Assembly (NCBI RefSeq): GCF_002796975.1
Contig: NZ_PEKV01000002.1
Coordinates: 103,358 to 167,357, forward strand
Direction: 5' to 3'
DNA from: Ferrovibrio sp.
GTDB taxonomy: Bacteria; Pseudomonadota; Alphaproteobacteria; Ferrovibrionales; Ferrovibrionaceae
Length of the DNA stretch: 64,000 nucleotides
A program made the position numbers and the translations under genes. How positions within the stretch are numbered: position 1 is the first letter of the stretch; each line of letters opens with the position of its first letter. Shown here piece after piece: positions 51,235 to 60,815 of the stretch. The notes beneath the pieces were generated by a model, which was not told the DNA's origin, ran no database searches, and was given only the letters and a program-made list of their open reading frames with translations.

Positions 51235-51735
51235 ATGGGCCTGATGCTGGAAGGCGCACCGCAACTGACGCTGGATACGCTTCGGGCCCTCTATAACTAT
51301 TGGGCCGGTAAGCGTAATGGCCGTGCCCTGCCCGACCGCGCCGATATCGATCCCATCGAGATGAAGGCTTGGCTCGGCAACCTGATGCTGGTCGAGCGCA
51401 TCGACGGCAACGACTACCTCTATCGCCTCTACGGCTCGACTTTCGTCAATCAGTTCAAGGTCGACATGACCGGCAAGCGGGTGAACGGACTGCCGGAAAA
51501 GCAGGCCGAACTGCTGCGCAGCGAATACGACGCCGTCGTGCATAGCGGCATCCCGATGTCGCGCCGCTACACCGCCACCTTCGATTACACCTCGCGCGAC
51601 AAGCGCTCGACCTGGCAGGTCGAACGCAGCTGGGAGCGGCTGGCCCTGCCGCTGACCGCCGGGGGGCCGGACGTGAAGATGCTGCTGGTCGCCGCTTTCC
51701 CGCTGGAGCCGGCGCCGGAAGACCGTCTGTCCTAA
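51235..51735 (+). CDS. PAS-domain protein of the alphaproteobacterial PAS_5 type
   Basis: A 166-residue single PAS-fold protein. The N-terminus LRALYNYWAGKRNGRALPDR followed by ADIDPIEMKAWLGNLMLVE, and then DYLYRLYGSTFVNQFKVDMT, match the PF07310-like family that is very frequent in Alphaproteobacteria. Members are soluble and lack an output domain; roles are mostly unknown. The start is uncertain: MGLMLEG offers two Met and the ribosome site is weak. It lies alone between the SDR and topA. Confidence 0.8.
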   Translation: MGLMLEGAPQLTLDTLRALYNYWAGKRNGRALPDRADIDPIEMKAWLGNLMLVERIDGNDYLYRLYGSTFVNQFKVDMTGKRVNGLPEKQAELLRSEYDAVVHSGIPMSRRYTATFDYTSRDKRSTWQVERSWERLALPLTAGGPDVKMLLVAAFPLEPAPEDRLS

Positions 51736-51781
51736 AATACAAATAAATCATATACTTATAACACCGCTCCGACGGTCGGGT

Positions 51782-51810
51782 TTGACAAGGCGGATTCCAT
51801 CGCCCATGTT
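51782..51810 (+). promoter_or_regulatory. Candidate topA promoter
   Basis: TTGACA (51782-51787) is followed after 17 bp by CATGTT (51805-51810), about 80 bp before the topA start. The -35 is consensus, the -10 weak. Confidence 0.35.
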
Positions 51811-51888
51811 CCCGCTGCCGCGCCGGTCGGGACTCCGTCCAGACTTGGTAAGAGCGTACGCCTCATTTTTGTTGGAAAACTGCGCATT

Positions 51889-54621
51889 ATGAAAGTGGTT
51901 GTCGTCGAGAGCCCGGCGAAGGCAAAAACCATCGAGAAGTATCTCGGCCCCGGTCACACGGTACTGGCCTCGTTCGGCCATGTCCGCGACCTGCCCGCCA
52001 AGGATGGGTCTGTCGAGCCCGACAAAGACTTTGAGATGCATTACGAGATGTCTGGCCGCGGCTCGGAATCGATCCGCGCCATCGCCGGTGCCCTGAAGGA
52101 TGCCGACACCCTGATCCTGGCGACTGACCCGGATCGCGAGGGCGAGGCGATTTCCTGGCATGTGCTGGAAGCCCTGAACAACCGCAAGGTCGTGAAGAGC
52201 AAGACCGTGCGCCGGGTGGTATTTAACGAGATCACCAAGTCGGCCGTGCTGGACGCCATGGCCAATCCGCGCGACATCGACATGGATCTGGTCAACGCCC
52301 AGCAGGCGCGCCGGGCGCTGGACTATCTGGTCGGTTTCACCCTGTCGCCGGTGCTGTGGCGCAAGCTGCCCTCGGCCAAATCGGCCGGTCGCGTGCAGTC
52401 GGTGGCTTTGCGCCTGATCTGCGAGCGCGAGACCGAGATCGAAGCCTTCAAAGCCCGCGAATACTGGACCATCGGCGCCGATTTCCGCACACCGCAGAAC
52501 CAGATCGTGACGGCGCGCCTGGTCGAACTGGCCGGCAAGAAGCTCGACAAGTTCGACATCAACAACGAAGCCGCCGCCAAGGCCGCCATGGCAAAGCTGG
52601 CCGGGCAGAGCTATGCTGTCAGTGACGTCTCGATCAAGCCGGCCAAGCGCCACCCCTCGCCGCCCTTCACCACCTCGACCCTGCAGCAGGAAGCGGCGCG
52701 CAAGCTCGGCTTCTCGGCGCAGATGACCATGCAGATCGCCCAGCGCCTGTATGAAGGCGTGACGATCGGCGGCGAGACCACCGGCCTCATCTCCTATATG
52801 CGTACCGACGGCGTGAGCATGGCGAATGAAGCCATCCGTGCCGCCCGCGACGTGATCGCCGAGGATTTCGGCCGCGATGCCGTGCCGGAAAACTGGCGCG
52901 TTTACAAGACCAAGCAGAAGAATGCGCAGGAAGCGCACGAGGCGATCCGCCCGACCGATTTCCGCCGGCGCCCGAAATCCGTCGCCCGCTACCTCGATGA
53001 GGTACAACTCAAGCTTTACGAACTGATCTGGGTGCGCGCCCTCGCCAGCCAGATGGAATCGGCCGAGCTGGAACGCACCACCGTCGATATCGCAGCATCC
53101 AACAAGGCCGGTACCTTCCGCATCACCGGCACCGTCATTCTCTCACCGGGCTTCCTCAAGCTTTACGAGGAAGGCATCGACGACAAGTCGAGCGACGATG
53201 AGGAGGGCGCGCGCCTGCCGAAGATGAGTGTCGGCGAGGCGATGAAGGAAGAAGGCGTCAAGCCGGAGCAGCATTTCACCGAACCGCCGCCGCGTTTCTC
53301 GGAAGCCAGCCTGGTGCGCAGGCTGGAAGAGCTCGGCATCGGCCGGCCTTCGACATATGCGGCCATTCTGGAGGTCCTGAAGGCGCGTTCATATGTGAAG
53401 CTGGAGAACAAGCGTTTCCAGCCGGAGGATGCCGGCTGGCTCGCCTATGCCTTCCTGGTCTGCTTCTTCGAACAGTATTTCGCCTACAGCTTTACCGCCG
53501 GTCTGGAAGAGAAGCTCGACGAGATCGCCGAGCATAATCTCGACTGGAAGAAGGTACTGACCGACTTCTGGCAGGATTTCAGCCAGCATGATCCGAAGGA
53601 CCCTGTTTTCTCCTCGGTGAAGGATGCGGTCACCCGCATCGACGAGAAGATGGGCCGCCGCGGTGAAGTGCTGGATGCCATCAACGCGCTGCTGGAGAAT
53701 CACTTCTTCCCACCGCGCGAAGATGGCAAACCGGCCCGTCTCTGCCCTGCTTGTAATAAAGGCTCGCTCGGCATCAAGGCCGGCCGCACCGGCGCCTTCA
53801 TCGGTTGCTCGGACTATCCTGAATGCAGCTACACCCGCCCGCTCAGCGCCGGCGGCAACGGTCATGGCGACATCGCCATCTCGGGTCCGCAGGAAGTAGG
53901 GGCCGACCCAGCCACCGGCCTGATGATTACTTTGCGCCAGGGCCCGTTCGGCCCTTATGTCCAACTTGGCGAGGTGGAAGGCGAAGGCAAAGCGAAGACC
54001 AAGCCGAAACGCGCCTCGCTGCCCAAGGGCGTGACGCTGGAAGACGTAACGCTGGAAATGGCGCTGAAGCTGCTGGCCCTGCCCCGCGTGGTCGGCCTGC
54101 ATCCGACGACGGCCAAGGAAATCCTTGCCGGCCTCGGCCGCTTCGGGCCGTATCTGCTGCATGATGGCGCCTATACCAAGCTGAAGGACGCCATGGAGGC
54201 GCTGGAGATCGGCATCAACCACGCGGTCGAGAAGATCGCCGAAGCCGATGCCCGCCGCAAAGGCCCGCGCCAGCGCGCCGAACTGAAGGTGCTGCGCGAA
54301 GTAGGCAAGCATCCCGACGACGAGGCGCCGATCCAGGTGATCGACGGCCGCTATGGTCCGTATATCAAGCACGGCGCCACCAATGCGCCGATCCCGCGCG
54401 GCACCGAAGTGGACGCGCTAAGCATTGATCAGGCCATCGAGGCGATTGCGTCCCGCGCCAAGAAGGGCGGCAAGGGCAAGAAAAAGGCTGCCCCGAAGGC
54501 CAAGAAGGCTGCCGCTCCCAAGGCCGACAAGCCCAAAACAGAAAAGCCAGCAGCTAAAAAGGCAGCGAAGAAAGCGGCACCGAAGAAGAAGGCCGCGGCC
54601 AAGAAAGCCGCAGCAGCGTAA
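51889..54621 (+). CDS. topA: DNA topoisomerase I
   Basis: A 910-residue type IA topoisomerase that relaxes negative supercoils. The Toprim domain opens with VVVESPAKAKTIEKYLG and holds LATDPDREGEAISWHVLEAL. The catalytic Tyr303 is in GLISYMRTDGVSMA. One zinc ribbon follows (CPACNKGSLGIKAGRTGAFI with GCSDYPEC), then several Toprim C-terminal repeats (RQGPFGPYVQLGE; GRFGPYLLHDGAYTKLKDAM; IDGRYGPYIKHGATNAPIP). The last ~60 residues are a Lys/Ala-rich tail for nonspecific DNA binding. It is followed after 5 bp by rnr. Confidence 0.98.
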   Translation: MKVVVVESPAKAKTIEKYLGPGHTVLASFGHVRDLPAKDGSVEPDKDFEMHYEMSGRGSESIRAIAGALKDADTLILATDPDREGEAISWHVLEALNNRKVVKSKTVRRVVFNEITKSAVLDAMANPRDIDMDLVNAQQARRALDYLVGFTLSPVLWRKLPSAKSAGRVQSVALRLICERETEIEAFKAREYWTIGADFRTPQNQIVTARLVELAGKKLDKFDINNEAAAKAAMAKLAGQSYAVSDVSIKPAKRHPSPPFTTSTLQQEAARKLGFSAQMTMQIAQRLYEGVTIGGETTGLISYMRTDGVSMANEAIRAARDVIAEDFGRDAVPENWRVYKTKQKNAQEAHEAIRPTDFRRRPKSVARYLDEVQLKLYELIWVRALASQMESAELERTTVDIAASNKAGTFRITGTVILSPGFLKLYEEGIDDKSSDDEEGARLPKMSVGEAMKEEGVKPEQHFTEPPPRFSEASLVRRLEELGIGRPSTYAAILEVLKARSYVKLENKRFQPEDAGWLAYAFLVCFFEQYFAYSFTAGLEEKLDEIAEHNLDWKKVLTDFWQDFSQHDPKDPVFSSVKDAVTRIDEKMGRRGEVLDAINALLENHFFPPREDGKPARLCPACNKGSLGIKAGRTGAFIGCSDYPECSYTRPLSAGGNGHGDIAISGPQEVGADPATGLMITLRQGPFGPYVQLGEVEGEGKAKTKPKRASLPKGVTLEDVTLEMALKLLALPRVVGLHPTTAKEILAGLGRFGPYLLHDGAYTKLKDAMEALEIGINHAVEKIAEADARRKGPRQRAELKVLREVGKHPDDEAPIQVIDGRYGPYIKHGATNAPIPRGTEVDALSIDQAIEAIASRAKKGGKGKKKAAPKAKKAAAPKADKPKTEKPAAKKAAKKAAPKKKAAAKKAAAA

Positions 54622-54626
54622 GCCGC

Positions 54627-56897
54627 GTGGCGAAGAAAAAGATCGCAGCCGGGCTTCCGTCCAAACAGGACATCCTGCAATACATTGCCGACAACCCCGG
54701 CATGGTCGGCAAGCGCGAGATCGCCAAGGCGTTCGGCGTTGGCCCCGAGCTGCGTGTGCAGCTCAAGGGCCTGTTGCGTGAACTGAAGACAGAGGGCGAT
54801 ATCAACCAGGGCCATGGCAAACGCATGGCGCCAAAGGGGGAACTGCCTGAGGTGACGCTGGTCGATATCGTCAAGCTGGATCGCGACGGCGACATGATGG
54901 GCCGCCCGGTCGAATGGTCCGGCGAAGGCGATCCGCCGCGAATCATCTTCGAGGTTGGCGGCAAGGTACGCCGGCGTGAGATGGCCGATGTCGGCGTCGG
55001 CGACCGCGTGCTGGCCCGCCTCACCCGCGCCGGTCGCAACCGCTATGCCGCCCGCGTCATCAAGCGACTGGAAAAAGACGAGCAGCCGGTGCTGGGCGTC
55101 TTCACGCTCACCGAAGACGGCGAAGGCCGCCTGCAGCCCACCGACAAGAAGGTGCGCCACGAGTATGTGATCGCGCCGGAGCATCGTAACAACGCGAAAT
55201 CGGGCGAGATCGTCGTCGCGCAGCCGCAGCAGGGGCGCCGTTACGGCCTCAAGACAGCGAAGATCACCGAAGTGATCGGCAGCAGCCTGGATCCGAAGGC
55301 GCTCAGCCTGATCCCGATCTTCACTCTGGGCATCCCGACCAAGTTCTCTGAGGCCGCCATCCGTGACGCCGAAAAGGCCAAGCCGGTGACGCTGGGCCAG
55401 CGCGAAGATTTGCGGGCCATTCCGCTGATCACTATCGACCCGGAAGATGCGCGTGACCACGACGACGCCGTGTTTGCCGAGCCTGACACCGATCCGGATA
55501 ATCCCGGCGGCTGGCATGCCATCGTGGCGATTGCCGACGTGGCGCATTACGTGCGGTCGGGCAGTGCGCTGGACCATGATGCACGCGCCCGTGGCAACTC
55601 AACATATTTCCCGGACCGCGTCGTACCGATGCTGCCTGAGGCGCTGTCAGCCGATCTCTGCTCCCTGGTCGAACACAAGGACCGCGCCTGCATGGCCGTG
55701 CATCTGTGGTTCGATGCCGATGGCAACAAGAAGCGCCATAAATTCGTGCGCGGCCTGATGCGCTGCGCTGCCGGACTAAACTATCGCCAGGTGCAGAACG
55801 CCATCGACGGCATGGCCGACGCGATGGCGCAGCCCTTCCTGGAGCCGGTGCTGAAGCCGCTCTACGCCTGCCACGCCGCCGTGAACAAGGCGCGCGAGGC
55901 GCGGCAGCCGCTGGCGATCCATGCGCCGGAGCGCCGGGTGGTCATGGGCAAGGATGGTCATATCGCTGCCATCAAGCCGCGCGATCATATGCTGAGCCAT
56001 CAGGTGATCGAGGATTTCATGATCGCGGCCAATGTGGCGGCGGCAGAGGAACTGGAAAAGCGCCGGCAGCCCTGCATGTACCGCGTGCATGAGCAGCCGT
56101 CAGACGAGAAGATCGACAGCTTACGCAAATTCCTCAACACGCTGGATTACAAGCTGGCCAAAGGCCAGGGCCTGCGGCCGATGCATTTCAACGCCATCCT
56201 CAAGGCAGCCATCGGCAGCGAGCATGAACAGCTTATCAACACGGTTGTGCTGCGCAGCCAGATGCAGGCGACCTATTCACCGGACAACCGGGGGCATTTC
56301 GGTCTCAACCTGCACAAATACGCGCATTTCACCTCGCCGATCCGCCGTTATGCCGACGTGCTGGTGCATCGCGCCCTGATCCGCGGCCTGGATCTGGGCG
56401 ATGACGGCCTGCCGCCCGAGGACGACGCCGATTTCGAGAATATCGCCGAACATATCTCGCTGACCGAACGCCGTTCGATGCAGGCCGAGCGCGATGCGAT
56501 GGACCGCTTCGTGGCCGCCTTCATGTCGGAGCATGTCGGCGCGCAGTTCGATGGCCGCATCACCGGCGTCACCCGCTTCGGGCTGTTCGTTGAACTGGAT
56601 GAGACAGGCGCCGACGGCTTCGTGCCGATCTCCACGCTGGGCGACGATTTCTACGAACATGACGAGGCATCTCGCGCGCTGGTCGGCAAGCGCAGCAAGA
56701 AGCGCTTCCGGCTCGGCGACGGCGTCACCGTACGGCTGGCCGAGGCCACGCCGGTCACCGGCGGCCTGCGTTTCGAGATCATGGGCAGCGGCGGGCAAAG
56801 CACCAATACGCGTCGTGGCGGCGCTGAAAAGCCTGCACTGAAGAAACCGACCAATCGCCCGAGCTGGGCCAAGCACAGGAGCAAGAAGCGCCGATGA
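54627..56897 (+). CDS. rnr: Ribonuclease R
   Basis: A 756-residue RNase II-superfamily exoribonuclease degrading structured RNA 3' to 5'. It starts with GTG. An N-terminal winged helix (SKQDILQYIADNPGMVGKRE) and cold-shock-like domains lead to the RNB domain with the catalytic acidic cluster TIDPEDARDHDDAVFAEPD and the segment YADVLVHRALIRGLD after AHFTSPIRR. A C-terminal S1 domain (FDGRITGVTRFGLFVELDET) and a basic tail follow. It is probably co-transcribed with topA and overlaps the phosphodiesterase gene by ATGA. Confidence 0.97.
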   Translation: MAKKKIAAGLPSKQDILQYIADNPGMVGKREIAKAFGVGPELRVQLKGLLRELKTEGDINQGHGKRMAPKGELPEVTLVDIVKLDRDGDMMGRPVEWSGEGDPPRIIFEVGGKVRRREMADVGVGDRVLARLTRAGRNRYAARVIKRLEKDEQPVLGVFTLTEDGEGRLQPTDKKVRHEYVIAPEHRNNAKSGEIVVAQPQQGRRYGLKTAKITEVIGSSLDPKALSLIPIFTLGIPTKFSEAAIRDAEKAKPVTLGQREDLRAIPLITIDPEDARDHDDAVFAEPDTDPDNPGGWHAIVAIADVAHYVRSGSALDHDARARGNSTYFPDRVVPMLPEALSADLCSLVEHKDRACMAVHLWFDADGNKKRHKFVRGLMRCAAGLNYRQVQNAIDGMADAMAQPFLEPVLKPLYACHAAVNKAREARQPLAIHAPERRVVMGKDGHIAAIKPRDHMLSHQVIEDFMIAANVAAAEELEKRRQPCMYRVHEQPSDEKIDSLRKFLNTLDYKLAKGQGLRPMHFNAILKAAIGSEHEQLINTVVLRSQMQATYSPDNRGHFGLNLHKYAHFTSPIRRYADVLVHRALIRGLDLGDDGLPPEDDADFENIAEHISLTERRSMQAERDAMDRFVAAFMSEHVGAQFDGRITGVTRFGLFVELDETGADGFVPISTLGDDFYEHDEASRALVGKRSKKRFRLGDGVTVRLAEATPVTGGLRFEIMGSGGQSTNTRRGGAEKPALKKPTNRPSWAKHRSKKRR

Positions 56898-57880
56898 AAA
56901 CTCTCGCCATTCTCGCCGCTGCGACCACTCTCATACTGAGCGCCACTGCGTCCGGACAGGAAATCCAGGGCCATCGCGGCACGCGCGGCCTGATGCCGGA
57001 AAACACCCTGCCCGCTTTCGCCAAGGCGCTTTCGCTCGGAGTCGACAATCTCGAACTCGATCTGCAGATCACCAAGGATAACAAGCTGGTGATCTGGCAC
57101 GATCCGGTGCTGAAGTCGTATCTGGCACGCAATGCTGACGGCAGCTGGGTGGCCGACAACCAGCACGTCATCTGGCAGATGACCCTGGACGAGCTGCGTC
57201 AGTTCGACGTCGGCCGCGTCAACAAGACCACCAAATATGGGCAGACCTACCCCGAACAGGCCGGCATCGACGGCACGCATATCGCGACTTTCGATGAATT
57301 CATCGCGCTGGTGCGCAAATCCGGCAACGACAAAGTCCGGTTTAATATCGAGATCAAGCTGGACCCGCGCGATGCCCCGCTGACGGCGCCGGTGGAACAG
57401 CATGCAGCCATGGCAGTGAAGGCCATTCGCGATGCCGGCATCGCCGACCGCACTACGGTGATCTCCTTCAATTGGGCAACGACCGCTGCCGTGGCGAAGA
57501 TCGCGCCCGAACTCAGGATCGGCCAGATCACCTTCGAGGCGAATTCGCCGTCAGCCAATATCCTGCGCGGCCAGCCCGGCCCCGGTCCCTGGCTGAACGG
57601 TTACGATGTCGACAACTACCAGTCGGTGCCGCAGATGGTGAAGGCCTCCGGTGCCCATGTCTGGGTCTCCTTCTGGCGCAACGTCACGCCTGCGCTGGTG
57701 AAGGAAGCCCATCAGCTTGGCCTCAAGGTCAATGTCTGGACGGTCAATGACCAGTCGACCATGGCGCAGATGCTCGACCTCGGTGTCGACGGCATCACCA
57801 CCGACTATGCCGACCGCCTGCGCGCCGTGATGCAGGCCCGCGGTATGGCCCTTCCAAGCCCCAGCCCGGTTTCACCGTAA
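56894..57880 (+). CDS. Glycerophosphodiester phosphodiesterase, exported
   Basis: A 328-residue GDPD-family enzyme with a signal peptide (MKTLAILAAATTLILSATA, cleavage near SG-QEI). Catalytic motifs are QGHRGTRGLMPENTLPAFAK (first His and Arg, Glu) and NLELDLQITKDNKLVIWHDP (Glu, Asp and second His). It ends with VNVWTVNDQSTMAQMLDLGV and DGITTDYADR. It would split glycerophosphodiesters from phospholipid turnover to glycerol-3-phosphate in the periplasm. Coupled to rnr by ATGA. A sugar phosphodiesterase role is the alternative. Confidence 0.93.
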   Translation: MKTLAILAAATTLILSATASGQEIQGHRGTRGLMPENTLPAFAKALSLGVDNLELDLQITKDNKLVIWHDPVLKSYLARNADGSWVADNQHVIWQMTLDELRQFDVGRVNKTTKYGQTYPEQAGIDGTHIATFDEFIALVRKSGNDKVRFNIEIKLDPRDAPLTAPVEQHAAMAVKAIRDAGIADRTTVISFNWATTAAVAKIAPELRIGQITFEANSPSANILRGQPGPGPWLNGYDVDNYQSVPQMVKASGAHVWVSFWRNVTPALVKEAHQLGLKVNVWTVNDQSTMAQMLDLGVDGITTDYADRLRAVMQARGMALPSPSPVSP

Positions 57881-58049
57881 ACGGCACGCCATAAAATCGT
57901 CGCATCCGGCAGTCATGCTGCCCGGACTCGCATCTTGTGGCAAAATCGCCGCAGGCCGCTTTTCAGGGCTTCCCAGGCCCGACTTACAGGGCTAAAAGGG
58001 CGCCGCGCTGTACCGCCGGGGCAGCGCCGGAACACCAGGGACGGCCAGC

Positions 58050-59036
58050 ATGATCACTGCCTACCTGCCGCATGGCGGCCAGCTGCAACGTATCGAGCTT
58101 ACACCGACCTCGACGCTTCCCGAAGGCGTCGTGTGGATTGACCTTGTCGAACCCAGCCAGGTCGAAGAGAAGGCCATCGAAACCCTGCTCGGCATCGAAG
58201 TTCCGACCCGTGAAGAGATGCAGGAGATCGAAATCTCCAGCCGTCTGTATCGCGAAGGCGATGCCAGCTTCATGACGGCGAATATCCTCTATCATTCGGA
58301 AACGCCGCGGCCGCAGACCACAGCCGTCACCTTCATGCGTACGCCGCGCGCCACGGTGACGCTGCGTTACGCCGATCCGCAGAGCTTCCGTCAGTTCGTG
58401 GCGCGCGCCCAGCGCCAGCCGGCCCTGCTTGCCTCGCCCGATGCCGCGCTGTGCGGCATCCTCGATGCCATCATCGATCGCGCCGCCGACGTGCTGGAAG
58501 TTGGCAGCCGCGATCTCGACAATATCTCGCGAGATATCTTCCGTTACGACCGCAAGCCGGATGAAATCCCTGACGACGAATCAGATCTGGAAGAAGTCGT
58601 GCGCAAGCTCGGTCATATCGAGGATCTGAATTCGCGCATTCGCGACAGCCTGCTATCGCTGACCCGTCTGATTGCCTTCCTGACGCTGACCATGGCCGAG
58701 CAACGCGGCACCAAGGAAAGCCGCACTTGGCTCAAGACTCTGGCACGCGACGTGCAGTCACTGAACGAGCAGGCTGCTTTCCTCGCGCATAAGGGCAACT
58801 TCCTGCTCGACGCCACGCTCGGTCTGATTAACATCCAGCAAACCAAGATCATCAAGATCTTCTCGGTTGCCGCCACGGTGTTCCTGCCGCCGACGCTGAT
58901 CGCCAGCATCTACGGCATGAACTTCCAGCATATGCCCGAGCTGAGCTGGCCGATCGGTTATCCGGTCGCCATTTTGCTGATGATCGCGTCCGCCATCCTG
59001 CCGTACTGGTGGTTCAGACGGAAAGGCTGGCTGTGA
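58050..59036 (+). CDS. corA: CorA-family magnesium/divalent cation transporter
   Basis: A 328-residue CorA. A large N-terminal cytoplasmic domain (for example VVWIDLVEPSQVEEKAIETL, ISRDIFRYDRKPDEIPDDES) leads by a long helix to two C-terminal membrane segments (IIKIFSVAATVFLPPTLIAS and VAILLMIASAILPYWWF). Between them is the selectivity motif YGMNFQHMPE. The pentamer imports Mg2+ or Co2+/Ni2+ by membrane potential. The 169 bp leader contains GC-rich inverted segments, but I recognise no magnesium riboswitch. The stop overlaps the next gene by GTGA. Confidence 0.95.
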   Translation: MITAYLPHGGQLQRIELTPTSTLPEGVVWIDLVEPSQVEEKAIETLLGIEVPTREEMQEIEISSRLYREGDASFMTANILYHSETPRPQTTAVTFMRTPRATVTLRYADPQSFRQFVARAQRQPALLASPDAALCGILDAIIDRAADVLEVGSRDLDNISRDIFRYDRKPDEIPDDESDLEEVVRKLGHIEDLNSRIRDSLLSLTRLIAFLTLTMAEQRGTKESRTWLKTLARDVQSLNEQAAFLAHKGNFLLDATLGLINIQQTKIIKIFSVAATVFLPPTLIASIYGMNFQHMPELSWPIGYPVAILLMIASAILPYWWFRRKGWL

Positions 59037-59428
59037 GTCGCGACCCGCTCGACGACTTCATCGAGCGGCCGACCGGCGAAGCCATGTGGCGCGGCTGGAA
59101 ACAGCATTGCCCGCAGTGCGGACAGGGGCGAATGTATGGCCGCTACCTGAAGGTCAATGAGGCCTGCACCAATTGCGGACTCGAACTCGCCGGTCATCGC
59201 GCCGACGATGCACCACCCTATTTCACCATCCTGATCGTCGCGCATATCGTCGTGCCGCTGATGCTGATGTTCGAGCAGCGCCTGCAGCCACCGGAATGGC
59301 AGCATATGGTGCTATGGCCGCCGCTGACCGTGTTGCTTTGCCTGTGGCTGCTGCCTCGCATCAAAGGCACGCTGATCGGCCTGCAATGGGCGCGGCGCAT
59401 GCACGGGTTCGGCAGCGAACCGCATTAG
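59033..59428 (+). CDS. DUF983 family membrane protein
   Basis: A 131-residue small membrane protein of the DUF983 family. A zinc-ribbon-like CPQCGQGRMYGRYLKVNEAC with CTNCG precedes the Ala-Asp-Asp segment HRADDAPPYFTILIVAHIVV and two hydrophobic helices (IVAHIVVPLMLMFEQ; LLCLWLLPRIKGTLIGLQW). The start is the GTG at 59033 in GTGA overlap with corA. DUF983 genes often sit beside NUDIX or cytochrome-oxidase assembly genes; here two NUDIX genes follow. Function unknown. Confidence 0.88.
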   Translation: MSRDPLDDFIERPTGEAMWRGWKQHCPQCGQGRMYGRYLKVNEACTNCGLELAGHRADDAPPYFTILIVAHIVVPLMLMFEQRLQPPEWQHMVLWPPLTVLLCLWLLPRIKGTLIGLQWARRMHGFGSEPH

Positions 59429-59444
59429 CCGCTATACTGAGCCA

Positions 59445-60155
59445 ATGGGAAACGCCGACTCGGCCAGGACGCCGCCGCAATTAATCGGGCCGCAGCCTAT
59501 TCGCGATGCCGCCACTCTGATCCTGTGGCGCCGGCGCGGTGGGAAACTGGAAGTGCTGATGGGCGAACGGCATGGCGCCAGCGCCTTCATGCCCAACCGC
59601 TATGTGTTTCCCGGCGGTCGCCTCGATCTGGGCGACTACCGTATCCGCCCGGCCACACCGCTCAACCCCGTCAGTACGGTACGGCTGGCACGGTGCCGCG
59701 GCACCGGCCCACGCAAGGGCATTGCGCTGGCGCTGGCGGCGATCCGGGAAACCTTCGAGGAAAGCGGCCTGCGCATCGCCGGACCGGCGAAGGCTGCCAA
59801 GACGATGCCACCGAACTGGTCAGCCTTCTGTGCCGGCAACCAGGCGCCGGATCCCTCGGCCCTCCTCTACATCTGCCGGGCCATCACCCCGCCCGGTCGG
59901 CCCCGCCGCTTCGATGCCCGATTCTTTGCCGCCCCGGCCGAACTGGCGATGGGCGACCTCACGCCCTCGGCCGAACTCGATAAGCTGAGCTGGGTCACCC
60001 AGGCCGATACCGAGGGCCTGCCCCTGCCGGGAATCACCCAGTATGTGATCGCCAATCTGGAGCACTGGCTGGCGCCTCCTGCGGCTACAGACCCGGCCCT
60101 GCCGGTACCCTTCCACCACATGCTGCGCGGCCAACGCCAGCTGGATTGGGAATGA
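59445..60155 (+). CDS. NUDIX hydrolase (first of an adjacent pair)
   Basis: A 236-residue NUDIX-fold protein. It reads AATLILWRRRGGKLEVLMGE, then FMPNRYVFPGGRLDLGDYRI and the catalytic NUDIX helix AIRETFEESGLRIAGPAKAA. A ~35-residue insert separates GGRLD from the RE-x-x-EE-x-G helix, longer than the minimal Nudix box, as in NUDT19/YfcD-like branches that may act on CoA derivatives. It overlaps the second, homologous NUDIX gene by ATGA, so the pair probably arose by duplication. Substrate unknown. Confidence 0.9.
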   Translation: MGNADSARTPPQLIGPQPIRDAATLILWRRRGGKLEVLMGERHGASAFMPNRYVFPGGRLDLGDYRIRPATPLNPVSTVRLARCRGTGPRKGIALALAAIRETFEESGLRIAGPAKAAKTMPPNWSAFCAGNQAPDPSALLYICRAITPPGRPRRFDARFFAAPAELAMGDLTPSAELDKLSWVTQADTEGLPLPGITQYVIANLEHWLAPPAATDPALPVPFHHMLRGQRQLDWE

Positions 60156-60742
60156 GCCGGCCTGTCGTCCCGCATGACGCCGGCAGCCTGGTGCTGGTCC
60201 GGCAGAGTCCCAGCGGACCGGAAGTGCTGCTCGGCCGACGGGCCGGCAGACACCGCTTCCTGCCCAATGTCTATGCCTTTCCGGGCGGGAGGGTTGATTC
60301 ATGCGATAAGTTAGAAATATCACTTAAAGCTCTGAATAATATTGACTCCCTATTGCATCCAATGGCCGTCGCAGCCGTCCGCGAAACCTGGGAGGAAACC
60401 GGCATCCTGCTTGGTTCGGTCGTTGCCGACCGGCTGCAGCCCAACCTGTCCGGCCTGCGCTACCTCTGCCGGGCGATCACCCCGGTCGAGAGTCCGATCC
60501 GCTTTCATGCCCGTTTCTTCCTGCAGGATGTGACCGGGATGCCGCTCACTCTGGGTGGCTCGGGTGAACTGCTCGATCTGGCCTTCCGGCCGCTGGAAAC
60601 CGCCCTGCGGCTGCCCTTGGCCGACATTACGGAATTCGTCCTGACCATGGTCGGCGGGCTTGGGCCTGACTTGATGCCGCCACGGGCCGCTTTCTGGCGT
60701 TACCGCCGAGGTAAACCCATGATCCGCTGGGATAATCCATAG
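60152..60742 (+). CDS. NUDIX hydrolase (second of an adjacent pair) with an AT-rich internal segment
   Basis: A 196-residue homologue of the preceding protein: SLVLVRQSPSGPEVLLGRRA, then RFLPNVYAFPGGRVD, and the catalytic helix AAVRETWEETGILLGS, followed by FHARFFLQDVTGMPLTLGGS. The segment between GGRVD and the catalytic helix (SCDKLEISLKALNNIDSLLH) is coded by DNA of only 33% GC over 60301-60360, against about 63% in the 60 bases on either side, yet the frame is intact. Start set by the ATGA overlap. Substrate unknown. Confidence 0.88.
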   Translation: MSRPVVPHDAGSLVLVRQSPSGPEVLLGRRAGRHRFLPNVYAFPGGRVDSCDKLEISLKALNNIDSLLHPMAVAAVRETWEETGILLGSVVADRLQPNLSGLRYLCRAITPVESPIRFHARFFLQDVTGMPLTLGGSGELLDLAFRPLETALRLPLADITEFVLTMVGGLGPDLMPPRAAFWRYRRGKPMIRWDNP

Positions 60743-60745
60743 GCG

Positions 60746-60773
60746 TTGACATCGGGGCGCGAATCCCTATGCT
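60746..60773 (+). promoter_or_regulatory. Promoter of rpmG
   Basis: Consensus TTGACA (60746-60751) and TATGCT (60768-60773) are 16 bp apart, placing transcription start about 35 bp before the rpmG ATG. Confidence 0.55.
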
Positions 60774-60815
60774 GCGCCGCCAATCCTAGCCGCACCGCAT
60801 TTTTGGAACCGAGTC

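Noticed and set aside
57881..58049. Magnesium-sensing riboswitch in the corA leader
   Set aside because: GC-rich inverted segments are present, but no M-box or mgtA-type leader elements could be recognised.
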